This document shows, piece by piece, positions 47,982-58,731 of a stretch of 64,000 bases of DNA. A program made the translations under genes and the position numbers. The stretch comes from an uncultured Marinicella sp. (GTDB lineage Bacteria > Pseudomonadota > Gammaproteobacteria > Xanthomonadales > Marinicellaceae). Numbering within the stretch: position 1 is the first letter of the stretch; every line of letters starts with the position of its first letter. The stretch spans positions 1 to 64,000 of the forward strand of contig CANNAM010000003.1 of NCBI GenBank assembly GCA_947502595.1, in the 5' to 3' direction. The notes under the pieces are model-generated. The model saw nothing but the letters and a program-made list of their open reading frames with translations, had not been told where the DNA came from and did not search any database.

Positions 47982-48179
47982 GAGTACCTGTTTATCAAGC
48001 CACTATCCTAGGTGACTGTTGCGTGTGATCACAATGCCAACAGTTGACATTAAGTTGCTGCTGAACAATGCGTCAAGATAGGGTGCCGTGATTAATAATA
48101 TCCAATAAGCCACAAAAACCATATCTTTCAAGCCCTGCTGAGCCATTGAAAATAATCAGGCATTATGGTTCTTTTTGCT

Positions 48180-49457
48180 TTATGACTTTATGGCTTTAAA
48201 GCCAATATCACTGCGGTAATATTCACTGCCCCAATTGATATTTTTAACGGCTTTATAGGCTTTGTTTTGAGCCTGTTGTAAGGATTCATCAAGAGCACAA
48301 ACACACAACACTCGACCACCACTGGTAATCACTTGGTCACCTTTCTTGGTAGTTCCAGCATGGAACACTTTAACCTCTGAAGCCACTGTATCCAAGCCAT
48401 TAATGACATTGTTTTTTGCATAACTGAATGGGTAACCAGCCTCTGCCATCACCACACCCAGCGCAAACCGTTCATCCCACTGACAATCCACTTCTGACAA
48501 GCGTTTGTCAATCGCTGCCAAACACAGTTGATCCAAATTACTCTTTAAGCGCAGCATGATGGGTTGTGTTTCTGGATCACCAAAACGCACGTTGAACTCC
48601 AAAACCTTGGCCTGACCTTGGTCATCTATCATCAGTCCTGCATACAAAAACCCTGTGAATGGCATCCCATCTTTTAACATCCCATCCAGGGTAGCTTGAA
48701 TTACTTTATCAGCCACTTGCTGGTCTATTTTGGGAGTCACCACAGGTGCTGGAGAATAGGCACCCATACCACCTGTATTAGGACCTGAGTCACCATCATC
48801 CCGGGCCTTATGGTCTTGTGAAGTGGCCATTGAGATGAAGTTTTCACCATCAGCAATCACAATATAAGAAGCTTCCTCACCTTGCAAGAATTCCTCAATA
48901 ATGATTCGGCTGCCGGCTGCACCAAATTTATTATCAGCCAACATGTCCGCCACTGCCGCTTGGGCCTCGGTCATGTCTTCCGCAATCACCACCCCTTTGC
49001 CCGCAGCTAAACCGTCGGCTTTGATAACGATGGGAAACTGTTGATCGGCTAAATATGCATTGGCAGCTGCCACTTCAGTGAATTCAGCATATGCCGCCGT
49101 AGGAATTTGGTGGCGGTTTAAAAAATCTTTGGCGAATGCTTTTGAACCTTCTAATTGCGCGGCTTGTGCTGTAGGGCCAAAACAGGCAATTCCTGCTGCT
49201 GTTAAAGCATCAACTATACCGTCAACCAAAGGCTGTTCAGGGCCAACCACAACCAGTTGGATGTTTTGAATTTGACAAAATGCGATAACCGCTGAAAAGT
49301 CACTGACCTCTAACACCACATTTTCAAGTGCGGGTTCCAATGCTGTACCAGCATTGCCTGGTGCAACAAAGGTTTTTTCTACTGTACTTGACTGCGATAA
49401 ACGCCAAGCCAAGGCATGCTCTCTGCCACCTGACCCTATGACCAAAACTCGATTCAT
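48180..49457 (-). CDS. purD: Phosphoribosylamine--glycine ligase
   Basis: PurD is an ATP-grasp enzyme of purine synthesis that makes glycinamide ribonucleotide. The 425-residue length is normal. The N-terminal GSGGREHALAW (about 8-18), VVVGPEQPLVDG, GLAAGKGVVIA and the FNVRFGDPETQ metal-binding segment are all present. It follows purH by 32 bp, the usual purHD operon. A non-coding stretch of 198 bp with no strong hairpin separates it from the next gene. Confidence 0.97.
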   Translation of the reverse strand: MNRVLVIGSGGREHALAWRLSQSSTVEKTFVAPGNAGTALEPALENVVLEVSDFSAVIAFCQIQNIQLVVVGPEQPLVDGIVDALTAAGIACFGPTAQAAQLEGSKAFAKDFLNRHQIPTAAYAEFTEVAAANAYLADQQFPIVIKADGLAAGKGVVIAEDMTEAQAAVADMLADNKFGAAGSRIIIEEFLQGEEASYIVIADGENFISMATSQDHKARDDGDSGPNTGGMGAYSPAPVVTPKIDQQVADKVIQATLDGMLKDGMPFTGFLYAGLMIDDQGQAKVLEFNVRFGDPETQPIMLRLKSNLDQLCLAAIDKRLSEVDCQWDERFALGVVMAEAGYPFSYAKNNVINGLDTVASEVKVFHAGTTKKGDQVITSGGRVLCVCALDESLQQAQNKAYKAVKNINWGSEYYRSDIGFKAIKS

Positions 49458-49489
49458 GATTGATTCTCTGTTGTTAAGTTGCTGATGTA

Positions 49490-51067
49490 TTAATGATTAA
49501 AGTGTCTAACACCGGTAAAAATCATCGCCATGTCATGTTCATTGGCTGCCTGGATAACATCTTCATCACGGATAGAACCACCCGGCTGAATCACCGCAGT
49601 GATGCCTGATTGGGCGGCTGCATCTATACCATCTCTGAACGGAAAGAAAGCATCCGAAGCCATCACTGAACCTGGTACTTTAAGCCCTGCGTCATCGGCT
49701 TTTATTGAAGCAATTCTGGCTGAAACCACACGGCTCATTTGTCCCGCACCAACACCAATGGTCTGCGCGTCTTTGGCATACACAATGGCATTGGATTTGA
49801 CCCATTTAGCCACTTTCCAAGCAAAAGCAAGGTCCGTTAATTCAGCTTCAGTGGGTTGTCTTTTACTCACCACTTGGGCCTTGAACACGTCCGACATCTG
49901 AATGTCTGCATCCTGCACCAATAAACCACCACTGACTCTTTTGTACATCATCCAGGGTTTGGTTTGTTCAGGTAATTTACCGCAACAGATTACCCTTAAG
50001 TTCTTTTTGGTGGCAAATACTTTCAATGCGGCTTCATCATAATCAGGTGCCACAATGACTTCTGCAAATTGCTTATCTAAAATGGTTTCAGCTGTTTTGG
50101 CAGTCAATTTGCCATTAAAGGCCAATACCCCACCAAAAGCAGAAGTTGGATCAGTGGCAAATGCTTTAAGGTACGCTAAGGTAAAATCTGACTCAACAGC
50201 CACACCGCATGGATTGGCATGTTTCACAATCACACATGCTGGTGTATCTTTGAATTCTTTGACGCAGGACAATGCAGCATCGGCATCGGCGATGTTGTTG
50301 TACGACAATGCTTTGCCTTGAATTTGCCACGCATGACCCATGGTGCCAGAAACTGGATTTTCTTCGGTGTAAAAAGCCGCTTTCTGGTGTGGATTTTCAC
50401 CATATCTAAGTTCAGAACGGTGTTTAAATTGTTTGGAAAAATAACGAGGGAAATCTTGTTTTTCCTCAGAATCATTGATGGCGCTGAGGTAATTGGCAAT
50501 CAAGCCATCGTATCGCGCTGTGTGAGCAAAAGCCTTGGCTGCCAAGATGTGGCGGTTGGCATGTGAGATACCACCGTAAGTTGTCAACTCATCTAACATT
50601 TCCGCGTAGTCTTCAGGGTTGACCAACACCGTAACCCGGTCATGGTTTTTTGCGGCTGCGCGAATCATCGCTGGGCCACCTATGTCGATGTTTTCAATGG
50701 CTTCCTCTAAAGTCACATCGGCTTTTTTGATGGTTGATTCAAATGGGTACAGGTTCACCACCAATAAATCGATGCCTTCAATGCCGTGTTCACTCATCAC
50801 TTCTTCATCAACACCATTACGGCCCAATAAAGCACCGTGAACGCGTGGGTGCAAAGTTTTGATTCGACCGTCCATCATTTCTGGAAAACCGGTGTATTCT
50901 GAAATTTCAGTAACCACCATTCCAGCCTCTTCCAACATCTTTGCTGTACCACCTGTTGAAAGGATTTCTACGCCCAAGCGGGATAAGCCAGAGGCCAACA
51001 TATCAATGTTGGTTTTATCAGATACGCTGATCAACACCCTTCTGATGGGTACGCGATTTTGTGCCAT
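49490..51067 (-). CDS. purH: Bifunctional AICAR transformylase / IMP cyclohydrolase
   Basis: PurH catalyses the last two steps of IMP synthesis. The 525-residue product has the N-terminal cyclohydrolase domain (about 1-200, with [23 protein letters not shown] and [12 protein letters not shown]) and the C-terminal transformylase domain with [19 protein letters not shown] and [20 protein letters not shown]. It heads the purHD operon, with a 114-bp gap after fis. Confidence 0.97.
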   Translation of the reverse strand: MAQNRVPIRRVLISVSDKTNIDMLASGLSRLGVEILSTGGTAKMLEEAGMVVTEISEYTGFPEMMDGRIKTLHPRVHGALLGRNGVDEEVMSEHGIEGIDLLVVNLYPFESTIKKADVTLEEAIENIDIGGPAMIRAAAKNHDRVTVLVNPEDYAEMLDELTTYGGISHANRHILAAKAFAHTARYDGLIANYLSAINDSEEKQDFPRYFSKQFKHRSELRYGENPHQKAAFYTEENPVSGTMGHAWQIQGKALSYNNIADADAALSCVKEFKDTPACVIVKHANPCGVAVESDFTLAYLKAFATDPTSAFGGVLAFNGKLTAKTAETILDKQFAEVIVAPDYDEAALKVFATKKNLRVICCGKLPEQTKPWMMYKRVSGGLLVQDADIQMSDVFKAQVVSKRQPTEAELTDLAFAWKVAKWVKSNAIVYAKDAQTIGVGAGQMSRVVSARIASIKADDAGLKVPGSVMASDAFFPFRDGIDAAAQSGITAVIQPGGSIRDEDVIQAANEHDMAMIFTGVRHFNH

Positions 51068-51181
51068 GATTTATATTGCTAACTCAAAGGAGGCGATATT
51101 ATAAAGGAATGGAATGGAATCTTCATTGATTTTTAAACTGAACGTCCTCTCAAATCAAGATACACAATAAGTTGCTTCGAT

Positions 51182-51424
51182 TCAGCCCTTGATTTTTAAT
51201 TTTCGCATTTTATTGCGTAACGTTGTGCGGGTGATACCCAGCATCTCAGCGGCATTGCTGCGATTGCCTTTGCACCACGCCAAAACTTCAGTAATCATGC
51301 CTTTTTCTGTTTCCTCGATCACCAAATCGTACAGTTTGTTGGTGTTATGGCCATTCAATGATTCTAAATATATACGCACCGATTCACGGGTTAAGGCTTT
51401 TTGGTTCTGGTTGTTGATATTCAT
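51182..51424 (-). CDS. fis: Fis family DNA-binding protein
   Basis: The 80-residue protein is a nucleoid-associated Fis homologue, slightly shorter than the 98-residue E. coli Fis. The C-terminal helix-turn-helix, with GNRSNAAEMLGITRTTLRNK (about 53-72), is well conserved. Its ATG overlaps the stop of the DUF3426 gene (ATGA), so they are cotranslated. In E. coli fis is cotranscribed with dusB; here the neighbours are prmA, accC and the DUF3426 gene upstream and purH downstream. Confidence 0.92.
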   Translation of the reverse strand: MNINNQNQKALTRESVRIYLESLNGHNTNKLYDLVIEETEKGMITEVLAWCKGNRSNAAEMLGITRTTLRNKMRKLKIKG

Positions 51425-52293
51425 GGTTGTACAAATCCAATTTCAAATGCCACAGCGTTCTCACCTGGGCTGACTATCTCCAAGTTGATTGGAATCAAGG
51501 TATTGGGTACAAATCCTGCCCGCAACACATCGGCTGGGACATACTCGCTGTCAACAAATCTGCGCATTGCTACAATTTGTCCATTCAAATCTGATAACTT
51601 GATTTCCAGTGCTGGAAAAGTTGAATTACTCGCGTTGGCATTGATCATACTGGCAGAAATGATCAATGCTTTGTCACGTCCTGGGTGGGGTCTGATGTTT
51701 CTTGAAACCAAAGAAATGGCATTCAAATCAACCAATTCTTGCTGGGTGACACAGTCCATCAACTGACAAGCTTTTTCGCTCAAAGGATGTTCTGGCAAGG
51801 TAACCTGTCCCGCAGCGACTGCCATTTGTGCCTGCCAAACCAACAGCACCAACATACTCAATGCCAACCCACTCCACAGCCAATTTGAAGTTTCAGCTGG
51901 TTGTTGAGTTCGTTTAGCCGCCACAAAAGGGACCTCTGAAACCGAATCTTCAACGGTGACAAACTCTGGCAAATCCCCAACATCGGAATGATCGGAAGTG
52001 TCGGCCAATGCCTCTGCAATGATGTCATCTAACTGCGACTCTACATCTTCAAAATCTTCATCCGCTACATCAGCTGCTTGAAATGAATGGTAGGCTTGGG
52101 TAAGCAATGGTGGCGCATTATCAAAATCATGCAACAACAAATCTTCATCTTCATGAGGTTTTTCGGCACTTAAGGTTTCCATCCCATCAAAAACCGTACC
52201 GCATAAGTTACATCTGACATGTCCACGGGCATGGATCAAGTGATCTACTTCGATCACAAACACTTCCCCACATCCTCTACATTGCGTATACAA
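51421..52293 (-). CDS. MJ0042 zinc-ribbon and DUF3426 membrane protein
   Basis: The 290-residue protein starts MYTQCRGCGEVF, the usual opening of this family, and continues with VRCNLCGTVFDG, so that CxxC pairs near residues 5-8 and 28-31 form a zinc ribbon. An acidic linker (about 45-130) leads to one membrane helix (about 143-163) and a periplasmic DUF3426 domain. The start codon is TTG at 52293, chosen because the family opening is immediately there and no ATG lies nearby. Function unknown; it commonly sits between prmA and fis. Confidence 0.9.
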   Translation of the reverse strand: MYTQCRGCGEVFVIEVDHLIHARGHVRCNLCGTVFDGMETLSAEKPHEDEDLLLHDFDNAPPLLTQAYHSFQAADVADEDFEDVESQLDDIIAEALADTSDHSDVGDLPEFVTVEDSVSEVPFVAAKRTQQPAETSNWLWSGLALSMLVLLVWQAQMAVAAGQVTLPEHPLSEKACQLMDCVTQQELVDLNAISLVSRNIRPHPGRDKALIISASMINANASNSTFPALEIKLSDLNGQIVAMRRFVDSEYVPADVLRAGFVPNTLIPINLEIVSPGENAVAFEIGFVQP

Positions 52294-52406
52294 AATTATT
52301 CTCTAAATTGGATTGAACATGTAAACCGAAAAACCGTTCGACTCAGTTTCCCTGTTGACGAATATATTAATGTCAGTCCAAGGAAATTGACTGCCGTTTA
52401 ACTGAT

Positions 52407-53279
52407 TTAACCTTTGCTGGCTCCCACACGAACCCAATCTTGTTCAATTTCACACTCAATGTCAATAAATCGTGATGCATATTTTTCACAAACCATGTTT
52501 TTTTGTGCTGCCAGTATGCCACTGAGTACAATAAAACCATTTGGCTTGAGCATTTGGTGGAAATCATCACACAATGCCAACAAAGGTTCAGCCAATATAT
52601 TAGCCAATATACCATCTTGATTTTTGATGCTGTGCACACTTTCGGGATTTACCACCTTAATACCCGCTGCCACTCCGTTTTTTTCTGCATTTTGTTGAGT
52701 TGCTTGAATCGCCTGTGAATCAATATCAACGCAAATCACTTGCTTGGCACCTTGTAACAAAGCCATTACCGCCAAAATACCTGAACCACAGCCAAAATCT
52801 ACCAGGTTTTTGCCTTTGACATCATTTTGATCCAACCATTTGAGACACAATGCTGTGGTTTCATGGGTGCCAGTGCCAAACGCCAAGCCTGGATCTAAAA
52901 TTAAATTAACCGCAGCTGGGTCAACCACGGCATAACCTTCTGGTATCACCCAGCTGCGCTCACCGAAGCGAATGGGTTTAAAGTGATCCATCCACACCCG
53001 CTCCCAAACCTGCTCTTTTAACTGGGTTTTCAATTGTTCTAATTCGGGGTGTGAACTTTGTAGGCTTTGACTGGCCGATTGCATGGCGGCTTGGTCATCG
53101 AACAGCGCAGTCATTTTAATTTGACTCCACAACGGCATCTCACCTGGCAAAGGCTCATAGATGGGCGCGTCTTTGGCATCTGCATAAGTCACCCCCACTG
53201 CACCAGCATTAAGTAGCTCAGCATCAATTAGTTCTGCTTGCTCTTGTGCCACTTGCACCGTTATTTCATAAAATGCCAT
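52407..53279 (-). CDS. prmA: Ribosomal protein L11 methyltransferase
   Basis: PrmA trimethylates ribosomal protein L11. The 290-residue protein has the N-terminal substrate-recognition domain (about 1-75), then the SAM fold with DPGLAFGTGTHETTALCL (about 127-144), VDFGCGSGILAV (motif I) and NILAEPL (motif IV, NPP/NILA-like). All are characteristic. It is 8 bp after accC on the same strand. Confidence 0.96.
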   Translation of the reverse strand: MAFYEITVQVAQEQAELIDAELLNAGAVGVTYADAKDAPIYEPLPGEMPLWSQIKMTALFDDQAAMQSASQSLQSSHPELEQLKTQLKEQVWERVWMDHFKPIRFGERSWVIPEGYAVVDPAAVNLILDPGLAFGTGTHETTALCLKWLDQNDVKGKNLVDFGCGSGILAVMALLQGAKQVICVDIDSQAIQATQQNAEKNGVAAGIKVVNPESVHSIKNQDGILANILAEPLLALCDDFHQMLKPNGFIVLSGILAAQKNMVCEKYASRFIDIECEIEQDWVRVGASKG

Positions 53280-53287
53280 AACCCGCG

Positions 53288-54634
53288 TTATTTTCCTTCG
53301 CTGAGCCGTTTCTCAAGGTAATGAATATTTTTGCCACCACTGACAAAGCCTTGGTCATTCATGATTCTTTGCTGCAAAGCGATGTTACTTTTGATGCCAG
53401 AAACCACTGTTTCTGCCAACGCCAAGCGCATGCGCCTGATGGCAGTGATGCGGTCTTCACCGTGGGTAATGATTTTGCCGATCATTGAATCATAGTTTGG
53501 TGGCACTGTATAACCATCATACATGTGGGAATCCACTCGCACCCCAGGTCCACCGGGTGCATGAAACATATTGATGGTACCTGGCGATGGCATAAAAGTA
53601 TCGGGGTCCTCGGCATTGATGCGGCATTCAATGGCATGCCCAGTGATTTTAATGTCCGACTGCTGTAATTGCATTTTTTCACCACTGGCAATCAACAGCT
53701 GTTGTTTTATCAAGTCTACGCCAGTAATCATTTCAGTTACCGGATGTTCAACTTGAATTCGGGTGTTCATTTCAATGAAATAAAAACGCCCGCCGTCATA
53801 CAAGAACTCAAACGTTCCAGCCCCTTCATACTTGATGCGCTTACAGGCTGCAACACAAACTTCACCTATGCTGGCACGCTCTTCTTCTGTCAAACCTGGC
53901 GCCGGCGCTTCTTCCACTACTTTTTGATGGCGGCGCTGCATTGAGCAATCACGTTCACCCAAATGAATCGCATGGCCATACATATCTGATAAAACCTGAA
54001 TTTCAACGTGTCTGGGGTTTTCCAGAAATTTTTCCATGTAAACGGTACCGTCTCCAAAAGCCGCTTTGGCTTCAGTTTTGGTGGTCATGATGGCATTGTT
54101 CAACGCGGCTTCAGTGTGCACAACTCGCATGCCCCTACCGCCACCACCTGCTGCCGCTTTCACAATAATCGGGTAACCAATTTTTTTGGCGATGGCCAAA
54201 TTGCGCTCAGCATCATCATCCAATGGTCCATCCGAACCAGGCACACAAGGTACACCTGCGGCTTTCATGGCTTCAATGGCCGCCACCTTGTCACCCATCA
54301 AGCGAATCGTGTCTGCTCTGGGGCCAATGAATTTAAAACCCGATTCTTCTATACTTTCCGCAAAGGCAGCATTCTCGGCCAAAAATCCATAACCAGGATG
54401 TATCGCTTCGGCATCTGTTACCTCAGCTGCAGCAATTATTTTGGGTATGTCCAAATAAGACTCAAGCGATGAAGCTGGGCCGATACAAACCGACTCATCA
54501 GCCATGCCAACATGTTTTTGGTTGCGGTCTATGGTCGAATGAACGGCCACAGTTTTGACCCCCAAGGTTTGGCAAGCACGGAGAATACGCAGGGCTATTT
54601 CACCCCTGTTGGCAATAACTATTTTACTGAACAT
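53288..54634 (-). CDS. accC: Acetyl-CoA carboxylase, biotin carboxylase subunit
   Basis: AccC carboxylates the biotin of AccB in the first step of fatty acid synthesis. The 448-residue length is normal. Present are [13 protein letters not shown] at the start, GYGFLAENA, the ATP-grasp loop [28 protein letters not shown], the [14 protein letters not shown] segment and [12 protein letters not shown]. It follows accB by 8 bp. Confidence 0.98.
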   Translation of the reverse strand: MFSKIVIANRGEIALRILRACQTLGVKTVAVHSTIDRNQKHVGMADESVCIGPASSLESYLDIPKIIAAAEVTDAEAIHPGYGFLAENAAFAESIEESGFKFIGPRADTIRLMGDKVAAIEAMKAAGVPCVPGSDGPLDDDAERNLAIAKKIGYPIIVKAAAGGGGRGMRVVHTEAALNNAIMTTKTEAKAAFGDGTVYMEKFLENPRHVEIQVLSDMYGHAIHLGERDCSMQRRHQKVVEEAPAPGLTEEERASIGEVCVAACKRIKYEGAGTFEFLYDGGRFYFIEMNTRIQVEHPVTEMITGVDLIKQQLLIASGEKMQLQQSDIKITGHAIECRINAEDPDTFMPSPGTINMFHAPGGPGVRVDSHMYDGYTVPPNYDSMIGKIITHGEDRITAIRRMRLALAETVVSGIKSNIALQQRIMNDQGFVSGGKNIHYLEKRLSEGK

Positions 54635-54642
54635 GGCTTAAT

Positions 54643-55092
54643 TCACTCTATTTCAAATAACGGTTCATCAAACTCAACCGGCTGTCCATTCTCAACCAAG
54701 ATACGTTTGACTTTACCTTTATGCTCAGACTCTATTTGGTTGAACATTTTCATCGCTTCGACCATACACAAAGTATCACCGACATTGATGTTCTGACCGA
54801 CTTTGACAAAAGCTTCTGCATCCGGAGAAGGTGAGGCGTAAAAAGTACCCACCATCGGACTGCGCACCAATGTACCTGTCGGCTCGACTTCAACTGCTGC
54901 CTCGCTAGTTGCCGCAGTTGGTTGTTGTTCTGCGGCTGTTTGAGCCACTGTTTGATGCACCACAGGTGCCGCTTGCACAACTTGTCCATTGCGCGACAGT
55001 TTAACTGTTTCTTCACCCTCAGTGATTTCCATTTGAGTTAAAGATGAATGTTCTAACAGTTCAATGAGTTTTTTTATTTTTCTGATATCCAT
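54643..55092 (-). CDS. accB: Acetyl-CoA carboxylase, biotin carboxyl carrier protein
   Basis: AccB carries the biotin of acetyl-CoA carboxylase. The 149-residue protein has an N-terminal segment [16 protein letters not shown], a Pro/Ala/Gln-rich flexible linker, and the C-terminal biotinyl domain (about 75-149). The biotinylated Lys is in VEAMKMFN (about residue 115), and the thumb [15 protein letters not shown] is present. It is 15 bp after aroQ and 8 bp before accC. Confidence 0.97.
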   Translation of the reverse strand: MDIRKIKKLIELLEHSSLTQMEITEGEETVKLSRNGQVVQAAPVVHQTVAQTAAEQQPTAATSEAAVEVEPTGTLVRSPMVGTFYASPSPDAEAFVKVGQNINVGDTLCMVEAMKMFNQIESEHKGKVKRILVENGQPVEFDEPLFEIE

Positions 55093-55107
55093 TGAGGAAT
55101 CCTGTAA

Positions 55108-55545
55108 TTAATTGTTTGATTTAGCCCAATAACGAAGCGCCAATTGATAGCCTTGAGCCCCCAAGCCGCTGATGGTGCCAATGGCCACATCAGATAACCA
55201 TGACTTTGCTCGAAACGGTTCACGGGCATAGATATTGGATAAATGTACTTCGATAAATGGAATTTGTGTCCCCAACAACGCATCACGAATGGCCACACTG
55301 GTGTGAGTGAATGCCGCTGGATTGATAATGAGCCCAGCAATTTGATCATCAAAACACTGATGAATGTAATCAATTATTTCATGTTCGGCGTTGGATTGTT
55401 TGAAGCGCAAACTCAACTGCAATTCCTCCGCCAATACCAACAAAGAATTGTTGATGTCTTGTAAGGTTTCGCTGCCATACACTGTAGGCTCTCTGACCCC
55501 TAACAGGTTGAGATTCGGTCCGTTGATGATGGCGATTTCACGCAT
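55108..55545 (-). CDS. aroQ: 3-dehydroquinate dehydratase, type II
   Basis: AroQ dehydrates 3-dehydroquinate in the shikimate pathway. The 145-residue protein has [18 protein letters not shown] (about 6-23, with the catalytic Tyr), [17 protein letters not shown] (about 76-92) and the [14 protein letters not shown] segment. The ATG at 55545 is chosen over a TTG four codons upstream. aroQ-accB-accC is a common gammaproteobacterial operon. Confidence 0.97.
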   Translation of the reverse strand: MREIAIINGPNLNLLGVREPTVYGSETLQDINNSLLVLAEELQLSLRFKQSNAEHEIIDYIHQCFDDQIAGLIINPAAFTHTSVAIRDALLGTQIPFIEVHLSNIYAREPFRAKSWLSDVAIGTISGLGAQGYQLALRYWAKSNN

Positions 55546-55616
55546 ATGAAAAATCAAATTTGGCTTCTAAGTGTTGCGATTTTGCATCAATTAGCAGCGA
55601 ATGTCTATCAATCAAC

Positions 55617-57866
55617 CTAATTTAGTATTTTTTCAAACGTTTGTTTTAAGTCTGCAGCAGCCTTGTAGCCAAAGAAATTGTGTACCACCAAAGGGGTACC
55701 ATCTGCAGCAAAAAACAAACTGGCAGGCGGTCCAACTATGCCAAAATGTTGCATCAACTGTGCATCCACCTCATCGTTGGCAGTGACGTCGGCTTTCAAG
55801 GCCGTCATCTGCGCGGTCAGCGTCACAATTTCAGGGTCTTTGAAAGTGGTTTTTTCCATGCGCTTACACTCAATACACCAATCTGCATAAAAATCCAAAA
55901 ACACCGGTTTATCACTGTTTTTTATCTGTAGATTTAAATCTGCCAGTGATTTGATGGGGGTGAATTGTACCTTTTGCTCAGCTTGGACAGCAGCTCCTGC
56001 AAACACCCCTTTCAATGGCCTCAAAGGGTCTGACTGACCGGCCATCGCACCAATCAATTGCGCCACACCCACCACCAATAAAATGATTTTGAGTGCATCA
56101 AACACCGACATCACCCAACCAGATAAGCCATTGTCTTTGGCATTTTGGTGCCACATCACTGCTGTAGCAATCAGCAACAAACCCCACAACATTAAGGTGG
56201 TGTCATCAGGCAAAATTCTGGACAAGAACCAAACAGCCATACCAATCAACAACACCCCAAAGAATGATTTAACCACATTCATCCAACCACCTGAACTTGG
56301 CATCCACTTACCCGCGGAGGTACCAATGGCTATCAGAGGGACACCCATACCCATCGACATGGCAAACAAGGCCAAACCACCCACCACTGGGCCGCCATCA
56401 GCGGATGAAATATAAATCACCGCGGCAGCCAATGGTGGTGCCACACAAGGGCCAACGATTAAGGCCGATAACAAGCCCATGACAGCCACGCCCAGCCAAG
56501 AGCCACTTTTTTGTTTATTCGATAAATTGGATAATTTATTTTGCCAACTGGCCGGCAACTGTAACTCATAAAAACCAAACATGGACAACGCCAACAACAC
56601 AAACACCACGCTGAAACTGATGATCACCCAGGGGGTTTGAAATAAGGCCTGTAAATTGGTTCCTGCCAATCCTGCCACCACCCCTACCACGGTGTAAGTC
56701 AATGCCATGGCCAACACATAAATCATTGAAAGGGTAAATGCTTTGGCTGTTGATGGGTTTTTCTGCCCCACAATTAAACCAGACAGTATGGGTATCATTG
56801 GAAACACACAGGGTGTTAAGGACAACAACAAACCAAATCCAAAAAACTTCAGTACCGTCCACCACACTGGGTCATCTGCAATACTTTTGGTCAGCACGCC
56901 CTGCTCAGAAAGCGATGCTGCGGCGGAGTCTTGCTTTGCTGTGGCAGCATCAGTGGCTGCCACCAATGATTGCGCCTCGGGCAAATCAACCGTCACCAGC
57001 TGTGCGGTTGGCGGGTAACACACTTTGCCATCTTCACAGCCTTGAAATGCCGCCTCTATATCTAACTTTTCAATACCTGCTTGGCTGCGCTTGATAGGCA
57101 ACACTATTTCAGCCACATCATAATAGACATCCACTAAACCAAACTCAGGATCATCTTTGAGCTTGGCCGGTGGAAATTCAGGTGTTCCCAACTCAACCCC
57201 AGCGGTGAACACACTGAAATCAATTTGGTCTTTGTATAAATAGATGTTTGGCGCCATGGTAAAACGCACCATCAGCTGGTTGGCGTCCAATGCAATGGTT
57301 TCAAACTGAAACGCTTGGTCAACTGGTAACAGCTGCTGCCCAGCTCCAAAAAACCCACCACCTGTGTTAGCGGCAGGCAGTATGCTGGTGTTCACACTGG
57401 CTTGAAAAGCGCTGCTTTTTGGACTGGGTTTGAGCTGACCTGTGAGGTCAAATGTTTTGAATTGTGGCGGGTAACAAAGAAAATCCTCAATACAACCTTG
57501 GTACTTAACCGTTAGTTTCGGCGCACTGCCAATGTCAGTAATCGGGACGTCTATGCTGAGCTGGTTGTAATACACCTCCACCGCACCAAAGTTGGGATCG
57601 TCTTTTTGCTTACCTGCTGGAATCAACAGCGCTTGCTGATCAACGCTTAAGTTTTCACCTTTGAAACTGAAAGCATGGTTGTAAAGATAGACTTTGTCAA
57701 TCAGCTCAAAATCAAGTTGAATGGTTTGCTCATCTTTCACCAGGTAGCTGAGCTGCATCGCCTCATCTGGTGGCGGTGGATTGTCCATAGCCAGTAAACT
57801 GAAAGACAGGAGGCTCAGCAAGCCAAAAGCCAGGCTGCGGTTAATTTTGTGGTTTAATTTGTTCAT
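55617..57866 (-). CDS. dsbD: Thiol:disulfide interchange protein DsbD with duplicated N-terminal domain
   Basis: DsbD moves electrons from cytosolic thioredoxin to periplasmic DsbC and CcmG. The product is 749 residues, much longer than the about 565 of E. coli. The N-terminal alpha domain occurs twice: Cys125/Cys131 in CIEDFLCYPP and Cys277/Cys283 in CEDGKVCYPP. The membrane domain (about 335-610) has Cys353 in TPCVFPMIP and Cys473 in GPCVAPP. The C-terminal thioredoxin-like gamma domain has WCIECK (Cys664 and Cys667). Its start overlaps the cutA end by 26 bp. Confidence 0.95.
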   Translation of the reverse strand: MNKLNHKINRSLAFGLLSLLSFSLLAMDNPPPPDEAMQLSYLVKDEQTIQLDFELIDKVYLYNHAFSFKGENLSVDQQALLIPAGKQKDDPNFGAVEVYYNQLSIDVPITDIGSAPKLTVKYQGCIEDFLCYPPQFKTFDLTGQLKPSPKSSAFQASVNTSILPAANTGGGFFGAGQQLLPVDQAFQFETIALDANQLMVRFTMAPNIYLYKDQIDFSVFTAGVELGTPEFPPAKLKDDPEFGLVDVYYDVAEIVLPIKRSQAGIEKLDIEAAFQGCEDGKVCYPPTAQLVTVDLPEAQSLVAATDAATAKQDSAAASLSEQGVLTKSIADDPVWWTVLKFFGFGLLLSLTPCVFPMIPILSGLIVGQKNPSTAKAFTLSMIYVLAMALTYTVVGVVAGLAGTNLQALFQTPWVIISFSVVFVLLALSMFGFYELQLPASWQNKLSNLSNKQKSGSWLGVAVMGLLSALIVGPCVAPPLAAAVIYISSADGGPVVGGLALFAMSMGMGVPLIAIGTSAGKWMPSSGGWMNVVKSFFGVLLIGMAVWFLSRILPDDTTLMLWGLLLIATAVMWHQNAKDNGLSGWVMSVFDALKIILLVVGVAQLIGAMAGQSDPLRPLKGVFAGAAVQAEQKVQFTPIKSLADLNLQIKNSDKPVFLDFYADWCIECKRMEKTTFKDPEIVTLTAQMTALKADVTANDEVDAQLMQHFGIVGPPASLFFAADGTPLVVHNFFGYKAAADLKQTFEKILN

Positions 57867-58170
57867 CGATCCATTGCAAATATTCGGTTGTGCCAGCCAC
57901 TATAGGGACAGCAATAATTTCAGGTGTTTGGTAACTGTGCAAACTTGTGATCCTTTGTTCAATCGCTGCAAATTGGCTGGCAGCAGTTTTAAGTAACAAC
58001 AAACACTCCTCTGACGACTCTATCTGACCTCGCCAACGGTAAAAAGATTCAATTTTTGGTAAGATTTGCGCACAAGCTATTATCTGGTCATTCAACAAAG
58101 AATCAACCATGGTTTTTGCTTGTTCAGTAGACTCGCAACTGACCAAGACCTGAATGTAATCAAATTTCAT
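57841..58170 (-). CDS. cutA: Divalent cation tolerance protein CutA
   Basis: CutA is a small trimeric ferredoxin-like protein linked to metal tolerance. The chosen start gives about 109 residues. Family marks are VLVSCESTEQAKTMVDSLL (about 8-26), CAQILPKIESFYRWRGQIE (about 33-51) and the HSYQTPEIIAVPI segment (about 77-89). A further ATG five codons upstream is also possible. dsbD follows with a short overlap, the usual cutA-dsbD pair. Confidence 0.95.
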   Translation of the reverse strand: MKFDYIQVLVSCESTEQAKTMVDSLLNDQIIACAQILPKIESFYRWRGQIESSEECLLLLKTAASQFAAIEQRITSLHSYQTPEIIAVPIVAGTTEYLQWIDEQIKPQN

Positions 58171-58281
58171 GCAAATATTATGCACATTGCAAAAGCAACT
58201 GGCGTATTTATTCGCAATGTTTAAGAGTTATTCAATGAAACACTGAATGGGCGATGAAACTTTTACAGCGGGTAGTTGATT

Positions 58282-58385
58282 TATGAACGCCTTGCTAAGT
58301 TGAATTTTTGGAGCTGATTGCTTTTGTGCTATTAAAGCACAAAACAAGCGACGCAAAAAATTTCAACTTGAGCAATTTGTTATGT
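58282..58385 (-). other. attC site of the second copy of cassette A
   Basis: The site opens with ACATAAC (58379-58385 on the minus strand) and closes with GTTCATA. The inner arms TTGCTAAGTTGAA and TTCAACTTGAGCAA pair with one unpaired G, the extrahelical base typical of attC. The last core, GTTCATA, departs from GTTRRRY and marks the outer edge of the array. Confidence 0.85.
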
Positions 58386-58721
58386 GCTTACTAAAAGTGT
58401 TAGTGCAAATATTAGCCATACTTGAGTAAGACACACCCATATTGTTACAGACTGCCAGATATAGTTTGGAACCTTATTTTTGTATGTAAAACGACAAACT
58501 AAAAGCTGTACTATTACCGTAATTAATATTAACACTCCGTAATTAGTATAATTTTTTGACAGCGGCTCACTGTTCCCTACAAGAATGAAAAGAAATGAAA
58601 CCATAGGCAAAAGAATAACCAAAACCTGAAGAAAAAATGCACCTCTTTTTCTCCATTGCTTTATATCTTCATTTAGCCATGAAAGCTTATATTTTTCATA
58701 TTTTGCTAGAATTCGTTTCAT
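58380..58721 (-). CDS. Cassette-encoded small membrane protein, second copy
   Basis: This 113-residue protein is identical to the product of the gene at 59655-59996. It has a charged N-terminus (MKRILAKYEKYKLSW), then three predicted membrane helices (about 28-48, 60-78 and 88-110). No family recognised. Its TAA stop lies inside the attC opening ACATAAC, a common cassette economy. The start is 11 bases from the upstream core site, so the leader is very short and expression should depend on an upstream promoter. Confidence 0.85.
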   Translation of the reverse strand: MKRILAKYEKYKLSWLNEDIKQWRKRGAFFLQVLVILLPMVSFLFILVGNSEPLSKNYTNYGVLILITVIVQLLVCRFTYKNKVPNYIWQSVTIWVCLTQVWLIFALTLLVST

Positions 58722-58731
58722 TATTTCTTAC

